NCBI GenBank assembly: GCA_014240055.1
Contig: JAAZXP010000021.1
Location: forward strand, 1 to 17,898
Origin: Methanobacteriota archaeon
GTDB taxonomy: Archaea > Thermoplasmatota > Poseidoniia > MGIII > CG-Epi1
Length of the DNA: 17,898 bases
Direction of reading: 5' to 3'
Part shown: positions 7,749 through 14,696 of the stretch, in pieces
How the letters are laid out: every line of letters begins with the position of its first letter
Position numbering within the stretch: position 1 is the first letter of the stretch
Program-made: the position numbers and the translations under genes
Notes under the pieces: generated by a model
Told to the model about the DNA's origin: nothing
Seen by the model: only the letters and a program-made list of their open reading frames with translations
Databases searched by the model: none

Positions 7749-9463
7749 ATTTCTTTCTTAATCCTCTCTATTAAGAGGGCATTTATCTCTGCTCCGTCTA
7801 CTTTTCCTCTGAATTCAGACATTACAGGTCCCATTAGCGGCCCTATCGCAGCCATCCCTCTTTCCTTAACGAATTCGCTTTTTTCGTTAATTAAATGGTC
7901 TATGAATTCTTTTACTTCTTCTTCGATGTTTTCACTTCCAAGTTGAATTTCTTGCCCCATCGCAGTCTGAATGAGGGCATCTTCGATACCTTCCTTAGAT
8001 ATTCTTTTCTCGTTCACTAAATCTAATACAACTATTATTTCGTTATCAGATATGATTGGCATTTCTTTAGAGACTATATTTGGTAAAATATGCAATAAAA
8101 TACGAGATAAAATTTTAGGTTCTTTACAATGTTTCATCAACGATTCAAATCGCTTATCTAAATTCCGTGAAACCATTTGCTTTGATTCTTCATCATTAAG
8201 GGGCAGTAGTTTTTCTCTTTCATCTAGAGTTTTTGGAATAATGACTTGAACATTGTTTAGTTTCAATGGTGGTATATCTGTTTCAGGATACATTCTTGAA
8301 GCTCCCGGCATTGGCCTAATGTATCTAGTTAAATTTTCAGGAGTTACTCTTCTTACTTCCTTTGGCACCCCACTCATTTTTACACGTTCACTTACTCTGG
8401 TAATTGCATCTTTAGCCATCTTTTCTTCGCCAAAGATAAGAACAAAGGCATCATTGTCCTCACAATCTAATATTTCATGTAATTTACCCGTTTCTTTTTC
8501 AGAAATACCATATGCAGGTAATTCATCACTATGCATTAATCCCTTGACGCCAGCTTTTATTGCATAATCCGCCAATTCTCTGCCCATTCTGACATGATTT
8601 CTTTCGGATTTCTTAGTTCCTAAAATTCCCTTCCATCCAATTAATTTAGATGCGATTGCAAATTTTCTTTTCTCAAAGTATTCAGATACAATAACCGGTT
8701 CTAAAGTTTCTCCTTGTACTAAATTATTTAGATTTGCTTGACGTATCATTTCGTTTTCAACAACTTGAGGCATACTTGACAAGTCTTGAAATCCTTTAAG
8801 TTCGACGCGTTGGCCCCCATTTATGGAAACATTAACATCTTGTCTAATTGTTCCTAATCCTCTTTTTACGTTACAAGCTCTTAGAAGTCTTCCTAGAGCT
8901 TTTGCAGCCTGCTGAACTTGCTTTGGCTCATTAAGTTGTGGTTTTGTGGTTACTTCTAGCAGAGGTATTCCTAGCCGATCCAAAAGGTACTCATCTTTAT
9001 TTTCACCATGTCTACAAGAGTCTTCTTCTAAGCAAATTTGGTCTAATTCTAAGATTCCACCTTCATATTCTATTTGACCTCCAGTTGCGATTAGTGCAGT
9101 TCTCTGAAAACCACTAGTATTGGATCCATCCACAACAACTTTGCGCATGAAGTGCACTTCTTCAAGAATTGTAGAATTTACTAGTTTAGCAAATTGGAGT
9201 GCAATATTGACAGCTTCCTTATTTGGTCCGCGTGGAGGTTCTTCATCAGTGTATACTAAACAATTACATCCTCTATTGAAATAGGTAAACTCCCTTATTC
9301 CTTCAGACTTTGCAGCAACATCAATGTTTCCCATTTCACTTGAGGTTGCGTGTAATTTTCTCTTAAATATTAGGCTATCCTCAATATCAAATTCATCACA
9401 TTTACAGAAAAGTTTTCCGCAGTCAAGCTGCTGATGAACTTCTAGTCCTGCCTTCAAAGTCAC
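7745..9463 (-). CDS. gatE: Glu-tRNA(Gln) amidotransferase subunit E
   Basis: This is the archaeal subunit that recognises mischarged Glu-tRNA(Gln) and uses ATP and ammonia from GatD to make Gln-tRNA(Gln). The 572 residues begin with AGLEVHQQLDCGKLFC, the GatB/GatE signature. C20/C22 and C66/C68 form two Cys-x-Cys pairs that could bind zinc. DEEPPRGP follows at 73-80, typical of the kinase/transamidase cradle. A GAD-like (AspRS-type) insert lies at ~300-385, and a helical YqeY-like tail that contacts tRNA at ~430-572. That insert separates GatE from bacterial GatB. It is somewhat shorter than the ~620-residue enzymes I recall from methanogens. GTG 9463 is chosen because no other start lies between it and the in-frame TAA at 9488-9490. 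GatD is not in the window. Finding it inside a surface-glycan type unit is unusual. Confidence 0.93.
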   Translation of the reverse strand: MTLKAGLEVHQQLDCGKLFCKCDEFDIEDSLIFKRKLHATSSEMGNIDVAAKSEGIREFTYFNRGCNCLVYTDEEPPRGPNKEAVNIALQFAKLVNSTILEEVHFMRKVVVDGSNTSGFQRTALIATGGQIEYEGGILELDQICLEEDSCRHGENKDEYLLDRLGIPLLEVTTKPQLNEPKQVQQAAKALGRLLRACNVKRGLGTIRQDVNVSINGGQRVELKGFQDLSSMPQVVENEMIRQANLNNLVQGETLEPVIVSEYFEKRKFAIASKLIGWKGILGTKKSERNHVRMGRELADYAIKAGVKGLMHSDELPAYGISEKETGKLHEILDCEDNDAFVLIFGEEKMAKDAITRVSERVKMSGVPKEVRRVTPENLTRYIRPMPGASRMYPETDIPPLKLNNVQVIIPKTLDEREKLLPLNDEESKQMVSRNLDKRFESLMKHCKEPKILSRILLHILPNIVSKEMPIISDNEIIVVLDLVNEKRISKEGIEDALIQTAMGQEIQLGSENIEEEVKEFIDHLINEKSEFVKERGMAAIGPLMGPVMSEFRGKVDGAEINALLIERIKKEI

Positions 9464-9480
9464 ATAGCAGGCGCGTACTT

Positions 9481-10380
9481 CTAGTTTTTAAAAGAAGCGG
9501 TGAACATATTTTTATGTTTTTTAAGGTAATACAATGCTATGATACTTAATATCGGCCCTATAATGAGAAATCCCATTCCTAGTACAGAAAAAAACGCCCC
9601 AATTTGGGCATTTTTATAAGATTGAAGAGTATAAGTTACCCATGCTCCCCAAATTCCAATTATTGAAAAAAGAAATATTAAATTTGGACACCAAGAAGAT
9701 ATTTTTAGATAGACATTATCTTCCAAAAAAACTTCTCCATTGCCTTCTTCCATCATAAAGACGAAACGATTTATTCCTTCAAGTCCCTCATCTGTATCAG
9801 GTAGCCGGAGATTTGATTCTTGAGGGGCTATGAAAAATTCCATTGTTGTATTTTTATGCATCGGTGCTATTATTTTAGCAACATATTTACCCGGTGTGGC
9901 TAGAACGTTGTATGTTCCATTTCCAGAATATTCATAACTCATTTCAACATTATTAAATAAAATGGTTACGTTTTGTAAGGGGGAAAAATTTGATAAAGAG
10001 ATAACAACTATTTCTATACTGATATCATCATATTCCTCGTAATCAGAGTTGAAACCAACTATTAAGCTCCATCCAGTTAGTAATCCCATTATCGATGAAG
10101 ATAGTATTAATACAGCAATAATCTTTGGCATTAGTATATTTTGTGGACTTTCCATTTTATATTTTTTATAATCATTTGGTATTTTTGTATTTTGAACTAG
10201 GTTGTTTTCCTTTTTTTCATCTTTAGGGATTAAAACATTAATTTCATCATTTTTGAGAGTAATTTCTAATTTAGAATTACATGATGGGCATATTTTTTCA
10301 AAAGTTCCACTACTATATCCCATTAAAATTAATTGATTAATATTATTACAATGAGGACACTTGTATTCTTTCTTCGCCAT
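9481..10380 (-). CDS. Zinc-ribbon membrane protein with an external beta-sandwich-like domain
   Basis: 299 residues. A cytoplasmic N-terminal zinc ribbon is formed by C8-x2-C11 and C31-x2-C34, followed by a charged, Lys/Asn-rich linker (43-80). TM1 spans ~86-109. Next comes a ~115-residue outer region (112-228) whose GTYNVLATPGKYVAKI part resembles the carboxypeptidase-regulatory/PEGA type of small beta domain. TM2 (~232-251), TM3 (~260-287) and a Lys-rich tail complete it. The topology is inferred from hydrophobicity. It could sense something outside and signal through the zinc ribbon, but no catalytic domain is present and no function can be assigned. Its ATG follows directly on the stop of the upstream gene (0 nt). 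Its TAG is 17 bases before the gatE GTG, so it is part of the five-gene unit. Confidence 0.75.
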   Translation of the reverse strand: MAKKEYKCPHCNNINQLILMGYSSGTFEKICPSCNSKLEITLKNDEINVLIPKDEKKENNLVQNTKIPNDYKKYKMESPQNILMPKIIAVLILSSSIMGLLTGWSLIVGFNSDYEEYDDISIEIVVISLSNFSPLQNVTILFNNVEMSYEYSGNGTYNVLATPGKYVAKIIAPMHKNTTMEFFIAPQESNLRLPDTDEGLEGINRFVFMMEEGNGEVFLEDNVYLKISSWCPNLIFLFSIIGIWGAWVTYTLQSYKNAQIGAFFSVLGMGFLIIGPILSIIALYYLKKHKNMFTASFKN

Positions 10381-10827
10381 TTATGCAATTTCAGGGCTAT
10401 TATCTTTAATATTTGGAGTTTGACCTTTTTTACCTATTTTTATTTGCGGTATTTCTATTTTAAATGGTGGAGGTAAATTTATTTTTTTAGCAATATTAAG
10501 AACCTCGAAAGAGCCTTGGGCTAAGACTCGATTGTGTACATTTTCAGCAATATCATCAGGTAATTTATGTTCCTTTTCCCATTTCAATTCAGCTTTAGTG
10601 ATATTATCTTTATCGTCATCATGATATGCAATTTCACAATCTAGTTGAACGATTCCTAATATTCCATATGAAACAGTATATCTCATTTCAACGGACAGGT
10701 CGGTTTTATTTTTTTTTCTTACAGACATAATATTTGTGTTATGATCTATTCGAACCTGTTTTTGCGGCGCAGACTTACGGTGTCTTTTTGCTTCAATTCC
10801 AATTATTTGAAAACCTTTTGCTGGCAT
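10381..10827 (-). CDS. Small soluble protein, possibly SecB-like fold
   Basis: 148 residues and no membrane segment or signal peptide. The first 70 residues look like alternating beta strands (VEMRYTVSYGILGIVQLDCEI). A helical part follows at 88-116 (KLPDDIAENVHNRVLAQ), then a proline-rich strand, INLPPPFKIEIPQI (116-129). A beta sheet followed by a long helix and an LPPP tail resembles the small archaeal and bacterial SecB-like family of chaperones. I recall this from the pattern only, and it is unproven here. A SecB-like role would be to hold unfolded proteins for secretion or assembly. It is the first gene of the five-gene minus-strand unit, with a probable leaderless ATG at 10827. The gene next downstream starts immediately after its stop. 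It could also be an unrelated hypothetical protein. Confidence 0.6.
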   Translation of the reverse strand: MPAKGFQIIGIEAKRHRKSAPQKQVRIDHNTNIMSVRKKNKTDLSVEMRYTVSYGILGIVQLDCEIAYHDDDKDNITKAELKWEKEHKLPDDIAENVHNRVLAQGSFEVLNIAKKINLPPPFKIEIPQIKIGKKGQTPNIKDNSPEIA

Positions 10828-10849
10828 AATTATCTTACGAACCCTAGTT

Positions 10850-10859
10850 ATTGATATTA
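10850..10859 (-). promoter_or_regulatory. Probable TATA element of the five-gene minus-strand unit
   Basis: On the minus strand the bases read ATAATATCAA, placed 23-32 bases before the ATG at 10827. That is the spacing expected for a leaderless archaeal transcript. The match to the TATA consensus is moderate. Confidence 0.4.
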
Positions 10860-10895
10860 TCCCTTGTAATTAAGCGGTTATTTTTATTATCCCTT
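10855..10895. repeat. 11-base direct repeat in the divergent promoter gap
   Basis: TATTATCCCTT occurs twice, at 10855-10865 and 10885-10895, exactly 30 bases apart start to start. The first copy overlaps the TATA region of the minus-strand unit, and the second overlaps that of the lipoprotein gene. The pair could be a regulator-binding site or chance in AT-rich DNA. Confidence 0.35.
10881..10889 (+). promoter_or_regulatory. TATA box of the lipoprotein gene
   Basis: TTTTTATTA ends 22 bases before the GTG at 10912. This places the predicted transcription start exactly on the GTG and supports a leaderless start there rather than at one of the later ATG codons. Confidence 0.5.
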
Positions 10896-10911
10896 TTCTT
10901 TGAATAGTTAA

Positions 10912-11367
10912 GTGTACAAGGTCTTTGCAACTGTTATGATGATTGCCATGGTATCAATGGCAGGGTGTCAAGAAGCAGAGCCTAGCCGCACAATCGTCTC
11001 TTTACAAATTGATTCGGATGGCGAAGACAATTGGATTTATGTGTATACAATTCCTCGTATAAATATGGGTAATTTATCTATAAAAATTGGTGGAGATAAT
11101 CAGACTCATTCATCAGTTTTTAGTCATCAAGTTCATATTTCAAATGAAGAGATATCTAATATTACGGATTCAGAAGGTTATTTTCCTTTGATAGTCTCAG
11201 CAGATCTTAAGAATACGCATTGGGAATTCATATGTAAAATGCGTATAACTGCTTCAGAATTAGACGAAGAATTATTTTTAGCAGATGTTTTAATAGATGA
11301 TGATGGTGAAGAAATAGTAAAGGTGTGGCAACTACCTTATAATTTGCCACTAGAGTTTAAGCCATGA
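10912..11367 (+). CDS. Small predicted lipoprotein
   Basis: 151 residues. The N-terminus has Lys3, a Met/Ala/Val-rich hydrophobic core and a lipobox-like MAGC with Cys19. The rest should therefore be anchored by a lipid outside the cytoplasmic membrane. The mature part is acidic and probably beta-rich, with SLQIDSDGEDNW and a DDDGEE segment near 127-132. I do not recognise its family. GTG 10912 is preferred because a TATA box sits at the correct leaderless distance. Starting at the internal ATG codons would remove the positively charged part of the signal. It ends in an ATGA overlap with the next gene, a two-TM protein, so the two are probably co-translated partners at the membrane. It is divergent from the five-gene minus-strand unit. 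Confidence 0.7.
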   Translation: MYKVFATVMMIAMVSMAGCQEAEPSRTIVSLQIDSDGEDNWIYVYTIPRINMGNLSIKIGGDNQTHSSVFSHQVHISNEEISNITDSEGYFPLIVSADLKNTHWEFICKMRITASELDEELFLADVLIDDDGEEIVKVWQLPYNLPLEFKP

Positions 11368-11708
11368 ATATATCCAAGACACCTGTTGCATATCAAATAA
11401 CTGTGGGCTTTGTCCTTCTTTTTTTAATATATTTAATTTTATTTCAAGTAGGTTTGATAAGTTTTGATGTTAGTGATTTATTGATGTTTTATTCTTTTTC
11501 AGTTTATACCGTTTCGTTAGCAGCTGTATTAGGGGGTATACTCACTGGAATGTTTATTGCAACTCGGGCACTTTCAAATCAAGGATTTACTCCATTTGAA
11601 GTATCAATGTTAAAGCTTAGAGATGATATTCACAATCTCGAAAAAGAAGTCCATAAAATATCTAAAAGCCTAAATGATGATAAAAAAGGCCCTGAAGACA
11701 ACGAGTAA
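11364..11708 (+). CDS. Small two-TM protein with C-terminal coiled coil
   Basis: 114 residues. TM1 lies at ~12-34 and TM2 at ~41-66, the latter with a Gly/Ala-rich face (AAVLGGILTG). A cytoplasmic tail follows with a heptad-like helix at ~78-103 (LRDDIHNLEKEVHKISKSL) and an acidic end. No catalytic motif is visible. The ATG overlaps the lipoprotein stop by four bases (ATGA), which indicates co-translation and perhaps a complex in the cytoplasmic membrane. The coiled coil could mediate dimerisation. I do not recognise a named family. Confidence 0.72.
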   Translation: MNISKTPVAYQITVGFVLLFLIYLILFQVGLISFDVSDLLMFYSFSVYTVSLAAVLGGILTGMFIATRALSNQGFTPFEVSMLKLRDDIHNLEKEVHKISKSLNDDKKGPEDNE

Positions 11709-11711
11709 TAG

Positions 11712-11720
11712 TTATATAAA
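11712..11720 (+). promoter_or_regulatory. Strong TATA box of the surface-protein gene
   Basis: TTATATAAA is the best TATA match in the window. With the 8-base core at -30 to -23, transcription would start at 11742, exactly on the second ATG. This favours ATG 11742 over ATG 11733. Confidence 0.6.
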
Positions 11721-11741
11721 CTTTCTACTTTAATGGCAATT

Positions 11742-14678
11742 ATGTCTAGAGTAAATTACAACTTTTTAGTAGCAATACTCGCAGCAGTTTTAATTTCACC
11801 TATTGCAGGTGTAAACCAAAATATTATAGAGGATAAATCTGAACTTTTAGTTAATGATTACAGCTCTCAGTCTCGTGATGGAGATTATGATGTTGTGATT
11901 GAATTTGCACCCAGCAATGAAGGTTTATCTGAAGTAACGCGCTGTGAAGAAATAACTGCTGAATTCCAAATATCAAATACAGGCGATCTTGACGATACAT
12001 ATGCACTTTCAGTTAGTTGGTATGATGAGTACAATTACGGATGGGATGGAAAACCAGATCAAGAAACCGTTTCTGTAGCCTCAGGAACTCAAAAGATGAT
12101 TTCGTTCACTTTTCAAGCACCGATTCAGTTTGTAGTTGATGATGATGAGATGGATTATACAGTATCAGCAACTTCGGAGAATTCAACTACAGTGGACTCA
12201 GCCGTCACTCAAAAATTAGTAATTGACGATATTTATGCAGTAGATGTTTACATGAGGCAAGGTGATTCTAGAGAGGCAGACAGAGGCGAATCAGTTTATT
12301 ATTCAGTTGAAATGAAGAATGTGGGGCAAAATGGAGATAATTTCAGTATTGATACCTCAGAGATGCCAAAAGATTGGACTGCATCTTTAACTCAATCTTA
12401 TGCCTACCTCGATCCTCAAGAAACGGTTACTTTTACTCTTGAAGTAGTTATTCCTGATACTGCTGCTGAAGATGAATATGCGATTATTCAAGTATTGGTT
12501 GGCGTTCAAGTTTCAAGTTATGATTACATATACAATTTTTGTAATTCTAACACAACTGCAGCTGATGGGAGGCTTTACGCAGTTGATATAGTTCCTGATT
12601 CATACCATAAGATGGTTATCCCAGATGGTCAAATCTTGTATAATTTATATATTACCAATGAAGGTGATGGCATAGATTCATTTATTTTGGAATTAGGTGA
12701 TGTAATGACTCAAGGTTGGGGTTCAAATCTTAGTCAGTTTACAATCGAAGATCTTGAACCACAGGAAGAAGTACTAGTAGTTATGAATGTTACAAGTCCA
12801 TTTGATTCAATTGAGGGTGATTGGTCAGTTTCTCACATAACAGTCAGCTCGACTAATCGGGAACAGTTTTCAAACTCAGTAGAACTTAATACTTCGGTTA
12901 GAATACCAGTAAGAGGTTTAGATTTGACTGTTGAAAATTTTGATAATAGTGGAGATCCTTCAACAACGGTAGTATATTCTTTTAGCTTAGAGAATACTGG
13001 TACAGATCCGGATGATTTTTCATTGAGTATTGAGCGTTGTGAGGATTGTAGTGCATGGGGGGCATCGTTGAATACATACAAGATAACCGATTTGGATAAT
13101 GGAGATTTTTATGATTTTGAGATGTATATTGAGATTCCCGATTCTGCACGAAATACAGACTCTGCTGAAATGACTGTAATTGCCAAATCAGATGATGATT
13201 CAGAAGTTGAGCAAAGTGTTTACACAATTACTAGTGTCGATAAGATTCTAGATCGTCAAATTACGTGGAGTTCAGGAATGGTATTGAATCCTGGAGACAG
13301 CTCAGTTATAGATATTAGCATTTCAAATTATGGAAACAGCTACCAATCATATACATTTGAATCTGATGAACTACCAAATGGTTGGGATTTCATTAATTTC
13401 CCACATCAGACTGAAGATTTAGAGCCGTATGTCGGAGATGAATCTTTCAGTGTTCCATTTACAGTGTCTGAGAATGAGAATCCAGGCTATTATAATTTTA
13501 CAATAGATGTGATTTTAGATGAAGATAATTATAAAATAGAAGAATTTGACATCTCTGTTAAAATTGAATATTATGCAGAATTCATTATAGATATTTTAGA
13601 AGATGATTCTATTCAAGGACCTGGTGAAACTCATTTTATTAATGTAGAGATAACTAATAATGCGAATATAGACGATACAATTAGCTTACATATCTTTGAT
13701 GTTCCAATGGGTTGGACTACTTGTTTCAGAATTGATCAAGATTGTAAAGATGAAATCACAGTTCCAGAGGGAATGAAGAGTTCCTTTGTTTTAGAAATAA
13801 CTACAAATTACAATGAGCCAGCCAATACAGGAAATGGTGAATTCTTATACATAGAGGGAGTCTCAGGTTTAAACAATAAAGTAACTCATCTAGATACTTT
13901 TTTGATATACACAAATCCAGTATACGAGTTAACAATAACAGTTAGTTCCGATTATAAAGATGGGATTTCTGGTGAAACAATTCCATTCCAAGTTACAATT
14001 GCAAATATAGGTAATGATATCGACTTTGTTCGTTTACCTCCAGTCGTTGCTCCAGTTGGATGGTTAGCTTATTGGTCTGAGTCTCAGTTTACTTTAGGGG
14101 CACAACAGTCCAAAGTGGTTTACCTTAACGTCGAAGTTCCAGAAACGGTTTATGGTGGAGACAATATGATTGATGGTCAAGTCTTATCTGATCAATCCGG
14201 TCAATCTTTAGACTTACATTTCACAGTTTATGTAGATGAGAAACCAGATGTTGATATTGAATTAAAATTGACGGCAGGAGAAGTGATTGCAGGTGAGACT
14301 GGTAAATTCACAGTTAGATTAACAAATAATGGGAATACTATTGAAAATCTAGATCTTACAATAGAAGGAAAACGTTCATCTTGGTTTAATTTACCTACAG
14401 ATTCAGTACGTTTAGAGCCTGGTGACTTCCAAGAAATAGTTATTGAAGTTAAGCCACCAATGACGCAAGCTGCGACAGAAACATCAGGAATGTTAAACGT
14501 AACTGGGAGTCAAACTGATAAATTATCTTTGCCATTTTCAGTTTTAAAATCAGATTTAGTTAATGATGATCCGATTATTGAAGAAGAAGACGGTATTCTG
14601 GAAAGTTTGCCAGGTCTAAGTCTTATATCAGTAATATTGGTAATTTCACTAATTTCTCGTTTAGGTAGAAGAAAATAA
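11742..14678 (+). CDS. Large secreted surface protein with about eight beta-sandwich repeats and sorting-like C-tail
   Basis: 978 residues from ATG 11742 (981 from ATG 11733). The N-terminus (SRVNYNFLVAILAAVLISPIAG) is a Sec signal peptide. In 981-residue numbering, about eight domains of ~110 residues start near 50, 166, 280, 395, 504, 612, 728 and 840. Each carries the pattern of NEW3/CARDB-type Ig-like beta sandwiches: a G-E/D-S turn, an I-x-N-x-G step (such as MKNVGQNGDNF or NNGNTIENL), a GW core Trp and an LEPG/DPQE turn. Two have paired Cys (CEDC, CFRIDQDC). The tail has an acidic linker, then LPGL at 959-962, a hydrophobic helix and RLGRRK at the end. This is like an archaeosortase signal or a simple C-terminal anchor. 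It probably forms part of the cell surface or binds outside ligands. The TATA spacing decides the start. Confidence 0.85.
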   Translation: MSRVNYNFLVAILAAVLISPIAGVNQNIIEDKSELLVNDYSSQSRDGDYDVVIEFAPSNEGLSEVTRCEEITAEFQISNTGDLDDTYALSVSWYDEYNYGWDGKPDQETVSVASGTQKMISFTFQAPIQFVVDDDEMDYTVSATSENSTTVDSAVTQKLVIDDIYAVDVYMRQGDSREADRGESVYYSVEMKNVGQNGDNFSIDTSEMPKDWTASLTQSYAYLDPQETVTFTLEVVIPDTAAEDEYAIIQVLVGVQVSSYDYIYNFCNSNTTAADGRLYAVDIVPDSYHKMVIPDGQILYNLYITNEGDGIDSFILELGDVMTQGWGSNLSQFTIEDLEPQEEVLVVMNVTSPFDSIEGDWSVSHITVSSTNREQFSNSVELNTSVRIPVRGLDLTVENFDNSGDPSTTVVYSFSLENTGTDPDDFSLSIERCEDCSAWGASLNTYKITDLDNGDFYDFEMYIEIPDSARNTDSAEMTVIAKSDDDSEVEQSVYTITSVDKILDRQITWSSGMVLNPGDSSVIDISISNYGNSYQSYTFESDELPNGWDFINFPHQTEDLEPYVGDESFSVPFTVSENENPGYYNFTIDVILDEDNYKIEEFDISVKIEYYAEFIIDILEDDSIQGPGETHFINVEITNNANIDDTISLHIFDVPMGWTTCFRIDQDCKDEITVPEGMKSSFVLEITTNYNEPANTGNGEFLYIEGVSGLNNKVTHLDTFLIYTNPVYELTITVSSDYKDGISGETIPFQVTIANIGNDIDFVRLPPVVAPVGWLAYWSESQFTLGAQQSKVVYLNVEVPETVYGGDNMIDGQVLSDQSGQSLDLHFTVYVDEKPDVDIELKLTAGEVIAGETGKFTVRLTNNGNTIENLDLTIEGKRSSWFNLPTDSVRLEPGDFQEIVIEVKPPMTQAATETSGMLNVTGSQTDKLSLPFSVLKSDLVNDDPIIEEEDGILESLPGLSLISVILVISLISRLGRRK

Positions 14679-14683
14679 TTTTC

Positions 14684-14688
14684 AGGAG
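14684..14688 (+). promoter_or_regulatory. Shine-Dalgarno site of the Nop5-like gene
   Basis: AGGAG lies eight bases before TTG 14697, in the 18-base gap after the surface-protein stop. It supports a TTG start and read-through transcription from the upstream gene. Confidence 0.6.
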
Positions 14689-14696
14689 AATAGTTT

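Noticed and set aside
7971..8567. Plus-strand open frames of 92 and 104 codons inside gatE
   Set aside because: The opposite strand encodes clear GatE sequence throughout, and neither frame shows a ribosome site or a domain.
12833..13227. Overlapping minus-strand open frames within the surface protein
   Set aside because: They are shadows of a repeat-rich coding region, with composition typical of antisense translation.
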